Positions 1-10,550 of a stretch of DNA of 64,000 nt are shown in pieces. Source of the stretch: Artocarpus heterophyllus (lineage: Eukaryota; Streptophyta; Magnoliopsida; Rosales; Moraceae); the NCBI GenBank assembly GCA_025403435.1, contig JAJQZP010000460.1, positions 102,193-166,192 of the forward strand, written 5' to 3'. The position numbers and the translations under genes are program-made. Position 1 is the first letter of the stretch; each line of letters starts with the position of its first letter. The notes under the pieces are model-generated. The model did no database searches. It saw nothing but the letters and a program-made list of their open reading frames with translations, and was not told the origin of the DNA.

Positions 1-2708
1 ATCTGCCAAATCTCGTAGTCGAGAGCGGCAGCTATGGACAAGAGAATCCGGATGGACTTAAGCATGGCTACAAGCGAAAAGGTTTCCTCATAATCGATTC
101 CTTCCTTTTGCGTATAACCCTTAGCTACCAGTCTAGCCTTAAAGGTTTCGACCTTTCCATCCACTCCTCTTTTCCTCTTGTAGATCCACTTACTCCCTAT
201 GGGTTTTACCCCTTCGGGAAGATCCACAAGCTCCCAGACCCGATTAGTCTCCATAGACTTCATCTCAATGTTCATGGCCTCTGTCCAAAGTCTTGAATCA
301 ACATCCTCCATAGCTTCTGCGTAAGTATAAGGATCCCTGTCATGTTCATCCGGTTCAGCCAAAAAGACCTCCCCATTGAACATATACCTCTCAGGTTGAC
401 GCCCGATCCTCCCACTACGCCGAAGCCCCTGAGGTTGTTGTTCAGGTTTGTTTGGTTTTTCTACACCGATCGGAATGGTTTCGTTCGGAACCTCCGGAGT
501 AAACGGATTACCCCTCAACTCCTCAAGCACCACTTTGCTTTGAGGTTTAAAGTCGTTCATGTAACTCTCCTCAAGGAAAGTTGCATTAGTTGAAACCACG
601 ACTTTATTTTCCTTTGGGTTATAAAAATAACCCCCTTTAGTCCCTTTTGGATATCCTACAAACACGCAAACTTCTGAACGTGCTTCCAACTTATTCGGAT
701 CCTTAAACAGGACATGAGCTGGACATCCCCATATGCGAATATGGTTTAAGGATGTGTTCCGTCTTGTCCACAACTCGTGAGGAGTTTTAGGGACCGATTT
801 TGAAGGTACATTGTTCAAAAGATAACATGCGGTTTGTAGTGCATATCCCCAAAAGGATAAAGACAATGATGAATAACTCATCATGGACCGAATCATGTCC
901 AACAAAGTCCTATTCCTTCTCTCTGCTACGCCATTCTGCTGCGGAGTACCTGGCACAGTCAAATGGGATAAAATCCCATTCTCTAACAAGTGTCCCAAGA
1001 ACTCATCAGAAAGGTATTCCCCACCTCGATCAGATCGAAGTGCCTTTATGGGTCTACCCAATTGCTTTTCCACTTCAGCCCGAAACTCCCTGAACTTATC
1101 ATAAGTTTCACTTTTGTGGTGCATTAGGTACACATACCCATATCTTGAGTAATCGTCAATAAAAGTAACGAAGTACTCATACCCTCCTCGTGCTCGGATG
1201 TTCATCGGTCCGTAAACATCACTATGCACAAGTTCTAGAACCCCTTCGGCCCTATTGCCCTTAGACCCGTATGGTCTTTTGGTCATTTTACCCTCCAAAC
1301 AAGACTCACATTGAGGTATAGATTCCACCTTTAAGTGACTTAAAGGTCCATCCCTTACCAACCTTTGAATCCTATTTAGGTTAATATGGCCAAGGCGCAA
1401 ATGCCAAAGATAAGTCTTATTAGAGTGAGAAGTTTTAAGTCTTTTTGAGTCATTATCATTTATCTCAGCATTAAGCAATAGGTCCATCTTAGGTTTGATA
1501 AAATATAGATTATTTTGCATCCATCTAGAACAGATAAAAGATTTGTTTTTACGAATCACCACTTTTTCATTAAAAGATACCACGTAGGAGTCTTTAAATA
1601 AAGAAGATACAGAAATTAAATTCCTTTTAAATTTAGGAACATAAAAACAATCTCGCAAAATTAAACTCCTATAATTATCAAAATAAAGATGGACATCTCC
1701 CACTGCTTCCGCTGAGACCAAGGATCCATCGCCCATCTGAAGCGTTAAGTCTTCACGAAGTAGACTTCTCGTTTCTTTGAATCCCTTCAGAGAAACACAA
1801 ACATGATTAGTTGCACCGGAATCTATGACCCAAATGTCACTGGATTCTTCAACCAAACAAGTTTCTAAATATAGAAGATCACACCTACCTCCCTTGGAAA
1901 GGAAGTCCTTGCAATGCTTCTTTATATGCCCGACCTTACCACAAAAGAAGCACTTAAGCTTCTTTGGGTTCTTCTTCTTCTTCTTCTTGCTCTTGGTAGC
2001 AATAGGAATAGAAGACTTCCCACTTTTGGCCCGTTGCTTCTTTCCATTCCCAGAGTTAGGATTGGAACCAGAAGCAGCTACCATATTGGCCTCTCCACCA
2101 GCAGGAGACTCCCTGATCAGTAGTTCAAACTCTTGTAACTGTTTCATCAGTTCTGTCAAGGTCATATCCCGTCTATTGCTTAGATTAAAAGTAGCTCTAA
2201 ACGGAATAAATTCCTTAGACAGAGTCTCAAAGACCATAGTCATCTGAGTTTCAGCATCGATGTCGGCTCCATTGGTTTGAGCCTCAGCGAGGTAACCCAT
2301 GACCAACATCATGTGCTCCTTTACAGATGTCCCCGGTCTCTGTCTACAGTTTAAGAGTTTCCGAAGCGCCCCTTGCCGCTTTGTTATGGCCTGGCCTCCA
2401 AACATGTCCTCAAGATTATCCAAGATCTGCTTCGCAGTCTCATAATCCTGATGTTGAGCCTGCAGCACATTATTCATGCTAGCCATAACATAGCAGCGGG
2501 CCTGATCATTAGCATCTTTCCAGCGTTCGTACGCTTGGAATTGCTCATTACTTGAGTCTCCCGTAGGCTCGGGAGGACAAGGAGTTGTCAGAACATATTT
2601 CAGTTTCTCAAAGGAAAGGACGATGTCCAGGTTCCGTTTCCAATCATTATAGTTCTCACCGGTTAATTGGTTTTTGTCAAGTATCGATGATAAAGCGTTT
2701 TTAGACAT
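1..2708 (-). CDS. Copia-1 gag-pol polyprotein, 5' 902 codons, open to the window edge
   Basis: Retrotransposon polyprotein that builds the particle and copies the element's RNA. The frame opens with ATG at 2708 (MSKNALSSILD...) and I find no stop down to base 3; the last codons read YEIWQ, just before the expected MDVKTAFL of reverse transcriptase, which would lie beyond base 1. Order: Gag; CCHC zinc knuckle CX2CX4HX4C at about residues 253-266; aspartic protease WVIDSGA with Asp near 296; GAG-pre-integrase WHLRLGH with a CESC pair near 430-470; integrase core (FIDDYSRYGY, then [12 protein letters not shown] near 590); start of RT (WELVDLPEGVKPIGSKW). The same family at 37130-41069 is full of stops and shifts, so this intact frame stands out. 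No host gene lies in this span. Confidence 0.9.
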   Translation of the reverse strand, partial: MSKNALSSILDKNQLTGENYNDWKRNLDIVLSFEKLKYVLTTPCPPEPTGDSSNEQFQAYERWKDANDQARCYVMASMNNVLQAQHQDYETAKQILDNLEDMFGGQAITKRQGALRKLLNCRQRPGTSVKEHMMLVMGYLAEAQTNGADIDAETQMTMVFETLSKEFIPFRATFNLSNRRDMTLTELMKQLQEFELLIRESPAGGEANMVAASGSNPNSGNGKKQRAKSGKSSIPIATKSKKKKKKNPKKLKCFFCGKVGHIKKHCKDFLSKGGRCDLLYLETCLVEESSDIWVIDSGATNHVCVSLKGFKETRSLLREDLTLQMGDGSLVSAEAVGDVHLYFDNYRSLILRDCFYVPKFKRNLISVSSLFKDSYVVSFNEKVVIRKNKSFICSRWMQNNLYFIKPKMDLLLNAEINDNDSKRLKTSHSNKTYLWHLRLGHINLNRIQRLVRDGPLSHLKVESIPQCESCLEGKMTKRPYGSKGNRAEGVLELVHSDVYGPMNIRARGGYEYFVTFIDDYSRYGYVYLMHHKSETYDKFREFRAEVEKQLGRPIKALRSDRGGEYLSDEFLGHLLENGILSHLTVPGTPQQNGVAERRNRTLLDMIRSMMSYSSLSLSFWGYALQTACYLLNNVPSKSVPKTPHELWTRRNTSLNHIRIWGCPAHVLFKDPNKLEARSEVCVFVGYPKGTKGGYFYNPKENKVVVSTNATFLEESYMNDFKPQSKVVLEELRGNPFTPEVPNETIPIGVEKPNKPEQQPQGLRRSGRIGRQPERYMFNGEVFLAEPDEHDRDPYTYAEAMEDVDSRLWTEAMNIEMKSMETNRVWELVDLPEGVKPIGSKWIYKRKRGVDGKVETFKARLVAKGYTQKEGIDYEETFSLVAMLKSIRILLSIAAALDYEIWQ

Positions 2709-2865
2709 TTTCAATCTACAATAAAGAATCATATACCAAACATAAGCAAACATATATAATAATTTAGTAAGATAACACAATCATGTAAAATCATACAAAT
2801 GTGTTTATGTGTCAAAACCTTGAAAATATCACAACCTTACAACGATAATTCCCAACTCAGAATTC

Positions 2866-3190
2866 AACAAGATCCTAGGGGAGTCATGCCAAATTCAATC
2901 AGGAACACGGATCCCCTCCTGATTAATATATGCCATCCAGGACCCGTATGATCCAGCACATACTAATAATCGTTTCTTTGGCCATTAATTTTATTAACAG
3001 AGCTCCTAGGGGAGGTTAATAATAAAATTAACGTGAGTGTATAACCACCGTTTTAATATTTTATCCATGATTTATAATCACCACCTAGGGGTGTGCAACC
3101 ATAAATCATACTAAAATACCTTATCCTTTCAGAGATCCAATCTGGTACATGATAGAAATCCCTTCCTAGGGGTTGGGACCATCATGTTCT
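2866..3190 (-). other. Four hairpins with a shared CC-TAGG-GG core in the Copia-1 leader
   Basis: CCTAGGGG occurs at 2874, 3005, 3084 and 3165. Each can fold as CC/GG around TAGG (CCTA on the sense, minus, strand). Flanking pairs extend two stems differently but compatibly: CTCC/GGAG at 3003-3014 and CACC/GGTG at 3082-3093. Outer AT-rich arms also pair: ATGATTTAT (3067) with ATAAATCAT (3101), and TTATTAAC ending at 2998 with GTTAATAA after 3014. Copia-2 has the same four at 41226, 41357, 41436 and 41517. Position between PBS and gag is where retroelement packaging or dimerisation signals lie; that role is inferred. Confidence 0.55.
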
Positions 3191-3674
3191 TCCTATGGAC
3201 CAACGATGGAGGCCTTAGGTTCTCTCTTCGAAAACCTTCTCCCACTCAATCTTTTGAAGTCAAGGTTTTATTTTGAAATTATGCATGAACAATTTTAATA
3301 TGAGCGGCACTCCCTATTCTATATGACATGTTATCAATATACATGGTAAATCATATTATAATGCAGACAAGCAAAGCAATCAAGCAAAGCTACAAGCATA
3401 ATAATAATAATAACCGTAATATTATGGTTCCACCCTAGAGAATAGAAAAACTAAGATTACAAGAGAATAATCGAGACATTTATCGATTCTTCATCCTTGA
3501 ATCCTCAAGCTGTATCCTTCTTCATGTAATATCCATCTTCAAGTCCTCAATCCCGTATGAATCGAACACTTCATATTTCCGGTCATATCCAAATTTAATG
3601 TTTCTCAGAATCGTCCCAAAAATAAAATTAAAACTGCACTGAAAAAATCGCACCTTTTCTGGACACCTGGCAGC

Positions 3675-3870
3675 TCTCGATCGGCAGGCCGATCTAGGTG
3701 ATCGGCCTACCGATCATGGAGGTTCGGCCTGCCAAACATGAAGGTTCGGCCTGCCGGCAGAGCACCAAAATTTCTGCCCCACTGTCGGCCTGCCGGATCG
3801 TACGTCCGGCCTGTCGATCTGTGACCTTCGGCCTGCCGAACTGTGAGGTCCGGCATGCCGACCGAGCAGA
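3675..3870. repeat. GC-rich dyad array, 8 copies, in the Copia-1 leader
   Basis: CGGC of each unit falls at 3682, 3703, 3725, 3747, 3786, 3807, 3829 and 3851, i.e. steps of 21-22 bp with one 39-bp gap. Units resemble GTTCGGCCTGCCGAAC, a near-perfect dyad with a variable central pair. The plus strand mostly shows CT in the centre, opposite to the array in this element's LTR. Surroundings are AT-rich. Confidence 0.85.
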
Positions 3871-4362
3871 AAACCCTCAATCCAGAAAATACAATTTTAA
3901 TGTAATTTATCAATTTTATTTTCAACAATTCAAAAACATAAAATTAGAGACTCAGGAAATACCTGGAGGTGCCATCATCAATCTTTAAGATCCGACTTCT
4001 CGTTCCGTCTTCTCCGAATAATTATTTAATTACAAAATTCTTACAAATTAAAAATTAAATAATAATTCCTAGACGGAGATGATAGTCCGCCATCTAATTA
4101 CATGAAAAACCTAGATACACATTCTAACCTCTAAGGAACCATAACCGGTATTAATTAATTAATAAATAATTAAACAACAATTTAATCAACCATAATTAAT
4201 TAATAAACATTCACCATATAATCCATGACAACATATATATTATATAGAAACCTAGAGTGCCATCTCTCTATAAAATTTAATTCAAGCATTGGAGAGAGTT
4301 TAAGATCACAAAATTTATGCATATAACATGATCACAAACTCGCAAATTTATGTAAAAACCTT

Positions 4363-4375
4363 GGCTCTGATACCA
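4363..4375 (-). other. Primer-binding site, Copia-1 (initiator tRNA-Met)
   Basis: Read on the minus strand this is TGGTATCAGAGCC, the usual match to the 3' end of plant initiator tRNA-Met. It lies 2 bp inside the LTR edge and fixes the element's orientation as minus. Confidence 0.9.
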
Positions 4376-4769
4376 ATTGTTGGAAACAAAGTGCGCAGCG
4401 GAATTTTAAAAATTTTTCATCAGAGTAATTTCCAAAACACAAGTTTGACATGTTATATGTATAAATTAAACAGATCTTACTAACCTCAGTATGCCGAAGA
4501 ACCTCCGCGACCTGTGTAGAGAAGTAACGTTCCAGAAGAGCCTCAACCAACTGGTCTTCTTTGCTATTCTCTATCCACAACCGGAGTGAGTGTGGGCTCA
4601 CACGTACAGCTCTTCCACCGGTGACTCTCCTTCCAACCAATAGAGAGAACCCAAAGCTAGTGTTCGTGATTTGTGAACAAAAGCTCTCAGGGAGTTTTCA
4701 GATGCTCACTAGAAGAGTATCACTCTTAATCTCTCAAATTGATCTGAGTAAATCATTAGACTCACTCCC

Positions 4770-4785
4770 TTTTTATACCTATTGG
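4770..4785 (-). promoter_or_regulatory. LTR core promoter (CCAAT + TATAAAAA)
   Basis: On the minus strand CCAAT (4785-4781) is followed four bases later by a TATAAAAAGGG-type box (4777-4770). Equivalent positions carry TATATAAA at 43135-43142 and 35506-35513, and TATATAAAA at 58538-58546 in the plus-oriented copy. The conservation across four LTRs supports a real Pol II promoter; transcript start is inferred to lie about 30 bp downstream. Confidence 0.7.
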
Positions 4786-4894
4786 TCCTTGGGGTCAGTC
4801 CATATCAGATTAGGTCTCAAAAATCGAAACAGAATCAAGTTCGGATCAATATCTGATAAGATACGCGTGAAAAACGCGTAATCTTAACTGTCGC

Positions 4895-4985
4895 GGTCGG
4901 CATGCCGAACTGTGTGATAGGCAGGCCGAACTGGCCAGTTCGACAGGCTGAACTTTATGATCGGCAGGCCGAACTGCCGAGAAAA
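4895..4985. repeat. GC-rich dyad array, 4 copies, in Copia-1 U3
   Basis: Unit positions 4898, 4919, 4941 and 4962 (steps 21, 22, 21). Units read GTCGGCATGCCGAAC, AGGCAGGCCGAAC and similar. The array starts about 120 bp upstream of the minus-strand TATA box. Confidence 0.85.
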
Positions 4986-6410
4986 AATCTCCGCGAATCT
5001 TTTATTTTTCACCTGAGATTCTAAAGGATAAAGTCTCAGTTTTGATTCAAATAGCCCAATAGAAAAGATATCTGATCAAAACAAACTTTATCAAGATAAT
5101 CTCTAAGAAAATAAATCAATTCACAATAATTCTACAAGTTTATCTTGTTCTAATTGTCCAAAATTAAAACAACCGATAAACAGACAAGAATTATCCGAAC
5201 GCCATAATTCAACAAGTTCATCTTGAACTAATTTCTTACATAATTAATTCAACCGATAAACAGACATGAATTATTTGATTCTTATAAATTTTAAACCAAT
5301 CTGATAAATCCGACATAAGTCACCAATTATTGGAAAAGCACGCCGTGTCGTTACAGGATTTTGTGAGCTAGCAAAGGGGACCAAAATGGACCTATAAAGT
5401 TCAAGCTCATGATAAATATGAAACCCAATATCCCAGATATACATTTCACAATTATCAACTCCAACGCTACTCCACTAAAAGCTTGGACTGCACTCTCGAA
5501 CTTTATAGAATTACGAAGCTCGTGTAGCTAAGTCTCCATGACATATCATAGTGTATCGCATCCCCATATGATCATCCATAATCGGCTTAAGGACAAGTTC
5601 TGTCTTACCTTCCCGATTATTTTTTATCTTACGTTCCATTGTCTCACCATTAGAAAACTTACCATCTAAAGATAGTATACCATTCGGTTACACCTATGTA
5701 TCCAAATGGTTGAGCGCTCCAGTTTTCCAATTACAGGACAACGCATATAAGAGGATATCATTACTCCTAAAGAGGAGCTATGGATTCCATATCTATGAAT
5801 AACAAGTCTACGCTACCAAGAGTCATGCCTCCAACGTACCGGCATGCATGCCACTATAGAGATGTGGGAGTCACCCATTGGTACATCAAAAGACACAAGT
5901 CGAGACAACGGGCCCATTATTCATCTCAGGATTAAGATACAATACAAATGATTGTCTAAAGTGAATCGATTTGCCAAGACGGAATTATTAATCCAAATCA
6001 ATTCACTTTATGTCCCGATCCAACACATCGTCACCTATGACAACGCGCCAATGTTTCTATTCACGGAGTCCAACTCCGATGGCCAAGACAAACCATCTCC
6101 CAAAAGGGATATAGACAACATAACAATCTTTACATGAATAAAGCGCCCAACTTTATTCCCTCGATTGCGGATCATATATTTTAGACCATCACCTTAAGAG
6201 TCGTGTCTACCGCATAATCATCCCATCATATGCCCAACTCTTAAGGTTTAGACTGACAGTCTCAGACTACTGTTTGCTTATCATACATTCAACAAATATG
6301 AACGTAAAGAGGACAATATTTGGTATATATAAACGAATAAATTCTTTATTGATAAAAATGTCTCCAAAAACGTATTACATTTTTACTCCTTAGAGCATAC
6401 ATGTCTAACA

Positions 6411-8344
6411 CACCACTTCACCATTACAAACATTCTCAATCAAACATCTAGAAGACTCAAAGATAATCTTATACCCCTTATCACACAATTGACTAATGCT
6501 AAGGAAATTGTGTTTCAAATTATCAACCAAGTATACATTTTCAATTAAGGTAGAGGAATTGTTACTGATATCACCTATACCAAGGATTTTTCCTTTTGCA
6601 TTGTCTCCAAAGGTAACACTTCCACCTTTCTTCTTAACAAAGTTGGAGAATAGTGATAAGTCCCCCGTCATATGTTTTGAGCAACCGCTATCTAGGAACC
6701 ATCTTGTTTTCTCCTTATTTGGTACCTACAATAAAGATTCAAGTTTTGATTTTCGGTACCCACATGACCTTGGGTCCATCATTGTTAGTACTTTTGCCTT
6801 TTGGAACCCACTTGTATTTGATTCCAAAATAGGCATTTTTCTTAATTGGACATGAAAAAGATGTATGTCCATCTTTGTTGCAGTATGTACGCACATATTT
6901 TGAACTTGTTGATACTTTGACGAAGTAATTTTTAAAATACTTTTGTTCAATATGTGGTTTATATCCTAAACCACCTTTGTTAAAAATGCATCTTTATTCT
7001 CCAAGCATTAGTTCAAAATTTTTCTTTCCATTCGTGAAATTCAAAACCATCTTTGTCAAATCATCAACCTTTTCCTTTAAAGATGCATTTTCAATGATCA
7101 ATGAATCATGCATGTTTTTCTCAACTTTCAAACTCTCTATCTCTTCTAAAAGCATAGAAATTTTCTTTTTGAGAGCAGAGTTTTTGAGAACTAACTTTTC
7201 ATAATCTTCATGCAAATTATTGAAAGCATTTTTCAATTCTTCAATATCTACTTCATTATTGCTATTGGATGAGTAAGAACTACTTACCTCATTGTCGTCA
7301 TCTACCGCCATGAAACACATGTTAGCGACTTCTCTTGGTCTGTCATCGTCGGAGTCCTCGGATTCTAGTTCATCCCATGTAACTTGTAGTGCCTTCTTTG
7401 ACTCCTTTTTACCTATTTTCTTTCTTAAAGGACAATCCGGTCTTATATGACCGGTTTTCTTACAATCAAAACAAATAATATCATCTTTAGATTTCTCACC
7501 TCGATCATTCTTCTTTTTCATACCTTTTCCATGCTTGATCTTATGATGGAACCTTTTGTATCTTTTGGCAATCATTGCCAATTCTTCAAGGTCCCTTGAA
7601 TTGAGGCTATCTTCCTCTTCTTCTTTTTTATCATCATCGATGAAGGAGGCTTTTAGTGCAATCCCTTTCTCTCTTTTGTCGTCTTCTTCTTCTAGTTGGT
7701 TTTGTTTCCTTGTGATCTCATGCGTCAAGAGTGATCCTATCAATTCTTCAATTGGCAATGTTGATAGGTCCTCGGCTTCTTCTAGTGTTGTCCTCTTCAC
7801 ATGCCAAGAAGGTGGTAGTGATTGCACTAGTTTCTCACCAATTCGCTTGTGGTGAAGTTCCTACCAAGAGATTTCAAACCATTAACGATATCGGTAAAAC
7901 GAGTGTACATTTCAATAATAGATTCATGATCCTTCATTTTAAACATTTCATAATCATGAAGAAGAAAATTAATTTTAGTCTCCTTGACTTGGTTTGTTCC
8001 TTCATGAACCACTTCAAGAGTGCGCCAAATTTCTTGTACCGTGGTGCAAGATATGATTCTATTGAACTCATTTCTATCAAGAGCACAATATAAAGTATTT
8101 ACTGCTTTAGCATTTAAAGAAATTTCCTTTTATCCTCATTGGTATACTCTTTACGTTCTTTAGGGACTAGACCTTTTTCTACCACTTTCATAGGTCAAAA
8201 AGGACCATTTTCAACCACATCCCAAAGATCAAAATCAATTGATTGTAGATTAATGGACATTCTAGTTTTCCAATAATTGTAGTTGGTGCCATTGAAAAAC
8301 AGAGGTCTATTTGTGGATTGACCTTCAGCACTTTGGGTAGCCAT
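6411..8344 (-). pseudogene. Copia-3 gag and start of pol, decayed and truncated by Copia-1
   Basis: Starts at ATG 8344 (MATQSAEGQSTNRPLFFNG) and runs leftward through a Gag with the NYNYWKTRM box typical of plant Copia Gags. There is a stop at 8195 and a frame change near 7827-7850, then a long segment (7827-6994) with zinc knuckle CFDCKKTGHIRPDC (near 7432-7476) and a Glu/Lys-rich coiled-coil tail. A further frame (6950-6726) leads to a protease-side segment (6671 onward, MTGDLSLFSNF; GHNFLS-like KHNFLSISQLCDKG). The protein stops where the Copia-1 LTR begins at 6410. Different family from Copia-1: the zinc knuckle, Gag and LTR do not match. Remaining pol presumably lies left of the window. 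Confidence 0.85.
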
Positions 8345-8388
8345 GCTCAAGATTGTAAAATCTTTTTGAAAAATTAAAATGAGCTTTA

Positions 8389-8401
8389 GGCTCTGATACC
8401 A
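8389..8401 (-). other. Primer-binding site, Copia-3
   Basis: Minus-strand TGGTATCAGAGCC, complementary to initiator tRNA-Met, 2 bp from the LTR edge at 8404. Confidence 0.88.
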
Positions 8402-9057
8402 ATTGTTAGCCCAAGAATAACTACCCAAGAGGAGGTTGAATTGGGTTTTCGAAAACTTTTACAATTATTGAAAATTTTCTAAAGTAAAATGCTTAAGAAG
8501 TAAATATGAGAACGAGATAATATGAGCACAACCAAGCAATAATTAAGCAACGATTAAGTAAAGAGTAAAGAGTAAAGAGTAGAAATACAAACGCTAATTA
8601 TTGTGGTTCGGCCAATACGCCTACGTCCACTGTCGCCATGCTAAACTCCTTTGCTTGACCTCGTGCACTATTACACTGTCTTTTTGGTACGATCACTCCT
8701 TTATATAACCGGTGATTTGCTCAACCCGAGGCTCACTGCACCTTCTTACAAAGTGACAATTTTCCTGGAGATTGTCTAACCAAGAATTCCTCAAATTTAC
8801 AAGGCTTTGGAAACCCAACAATGAAAATAATGTGGTTGTAATTTTGGTACACTCACAAAATATACACTCCAAAACAAAAAGAGATGAAAATACAACTGTG
8901 GTACGCATCTGGAGGTGTGAGTAATTCTCAATTAGAGTATGAAACAATTTTGGCTCAAGAGAATGTATGAGTAATGAAGGCTTGAGAAGAACAATGTAGA
9001 ATAATGTCAAATTTCACTTGTGTTCCTTCATCATTTATTGCACATTGAATGAATGGG

Positions 9058-9065
9058 TATTTATA
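9058..9065 (-). promoter_or_regulatory. TATA box of the Copia-3 LTR
   Basis: TATAAATA on the minus strand, about 155 bp downstream of the dyad array in the direction of transcription. Single copy, so less certain than the Copia-1/2 promoter. Confidence 0.5.
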
Positions 9066-9218
9066 GCTTCCTAGTGCTTAGAAACATCTAAACACATCAA
9101 TTTTGAGTCAAACTAGCCGTTGCAAATAGAGCTCCAATGATAAAAAAACTAGCCATTACAGACTGTTCGGCAAGCTAAAGATTGAGGCACTAAAAATCAA
9201 GTTCTCAATAGTCGCCAG

Positions 9219-9512
9219 ATCGGCAGGCCGGTTCATAGTTTGGCAGGCCAAACTTTGAACCATCTGTAGGCCGAAGATGTCTTCGGCAGGCCGCTAGAGC
9301 CTCTGTAGAACGGGTTTTGAAAACCCTCAGATCAGCAGGCTGAAGCAGGGAGTTAGGCAGGTTGATCTTCAAAACTTCGGCAGGCCGTCAGAGCCTCTAC
9401 AGACGAGGGGTTAAAAAAAAAATCCCAAATCGACAGGCCGAAGTAGGGTTTTCGCAGGCCGATCATCTTCGGCAGGCCGACCAAATTAGGTCGGCAGGCC
9501 AATCTGCCTTAG
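9219..9512. repeat. GC-rich dyad array, about 11 copies, in Copia-3 U3
   Basis: Units (CTTCGGCAGGCCGACC, GTTTGGCAGGCCAAAC and decayed forms) at 9221, 9241, 9264, 9284, 9333, 9355, 9378, 9431, 9453, 9470 and 9492. Most steps are 20-23 bp; the two near 50 bp contain eroded units. Larger and more worn than the Copia-1 array, but the same 16-bp dyad. Confidence 0.8.
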
Positions 9513-10378
9513 GTCAAAAAGCCTATGTGACCTGTTTTTGAAACTTGTTTTACATCAACTTGTTTAGGCACTTCTAAAACAGTTTAAGTCATGCAGTTTG
9601 AAATTTAAAACAGCATTAAATGTAAGTATGCAATGTGAGTGTGTGCTCTTGAGCTTTCTTTTGATCAGTCAATTTGAGAATTGCTTACTTACACTTTTGG
9701 ACTATAGATAAAAACTTGTAATCTTCAAGTCCGTGTGAGTTCCCTTTCAAAAGATTTCATCCACAAGCTTTCTTGAACTGTCTTCACTTGATTTCTTGAA
9801 AAGTAAGCTTAGTGACACTCAAGATAATTATTAGTTTGAAAGAGTATTTTGCACAAATAATAAAAAAAATTGTATTTGTTATGATCAAAAGAGTACTAAC
9901 ATAGCTTTATGAAACCTTGGAGACAACGAATTATACTACAAAAGTAATGCAATGTAGGAATTGGACTGTTTAAGGTTAAACAGTACAGAAATTGGATTGT
10001 TTAAGTTAAATTTGTATAGGAATAATGCTGTTTGGCGAATATGGATGAATAAGGAATGCTATACAATATAGAGAATATACTGACAGTATAAGAAAAATAT
10101 TGTTAGTATAAATTTAGACTATACAAAGTTAGATAACATTGGAATTACATTAAGTGGTGGATGTAGATAAGTATTGGAGGTTGTGGGACCTCATAAATAG
10201 TATAGAAAAGAACACCGATAGTATAGGGAAAAATGCTGTTAGTGTAAACTTGGATTGCATGAAAAGTTTAGTAGACACCTAATGGATTTTGATTGGACCA
10301 CCACATCATGAAATGTGGCCCAATCACCTAAAGCCACTCAAGGGAACCCATTTGATTACATGGTGACTCACCACCTTT

Positions 10379-10550
10379 TTAAAAAAAAAGGAAAGAAAAA
10401 GAAAAAAAGTTGAATGATTTCATAATATAAGAGACCACAATTTGGACTCCACGGTGGAAGAAAAAAAAAGAAGAGAAAAGAGTGAAACGTGAAAAGGAAA
10501 GGAAGGAAAGAAAGAAATGAATAGAAAGAAAGAAAGAAAGAAAAGAAACC
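10379..10550. repeat. Purine-rich low-complexity tract
   Basis: Runs of A and GAAA/AAAG units, including a GAAA microsatellite near 10505-10545. Open frames on the opposite strand here encode only Phe/Ser/Leu runs and are not genes. Confidence 0.8.

Larger units (their letters stand above)
2709..4362 (-). other. Copia-1 untranslated leader (PBS to gag)
   Basis: About 1.65 kb between the primer-binding site and the gag ATG, long for a Copia leader. It is AT-rich and non-coding apart from two structured parts: four CC-TAGG-GG hairpins (2866-3190) and a GC-rich dyad array (3675-3870). The matching stretch of Copia-2 (41070-42717) aligns closely and keeps both. There is a short AAT microsatellite near 3399-3413. 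Confidence 0.75.
4378..6410 (-). mobile_element. 5' LTR of Copia-1 (2033 bp)
   Basis: Bounded by TGTTGG at 4378 and ...TCTAACA at 6410. It aligns along its length with the Copia-2 LTRs (35094-37115 and 42733-44751) and, reversed, with 56683-58630. It contains a TATA box (4770-4777), a CCAAT pentamer beside it and a GC-rich dyad array (4895-4985). On the left it abuts the PBS; on the right it abuts the interrupted Copia-3 reading frame, so this end marks an insertion point. The other LTR lies outside the window. The short frames inside are not genes. Confidence 0.9.
8404..9901 (-). mobile_element. 5' LTR of Copia-3 (about 1.5 kb)
   Basis: Runs from TGTTAGCCC (8404) to ...ACTAACA (9901), next to the PBS. 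It holds a TATA box on the minus strand at 9058-9065 and a long GC-rich dyad array at 9219-9512. Its right edge is where LTR-A sequence begins, so Copia-3 inserted into LTR-A. No paired LTR is visible here, so the 9901 boundary rests on the TG...CA ends and the change of homology. Confidence 0.75.

Noticed and set aside
3675..3870. Regular repeats at fixed spacing, CRISPR-like at first glance
   Set aside because: The period is 21-22 bp with no room for spacers, units are degenerate dyads, and the context is a plant retrotransposon leader.
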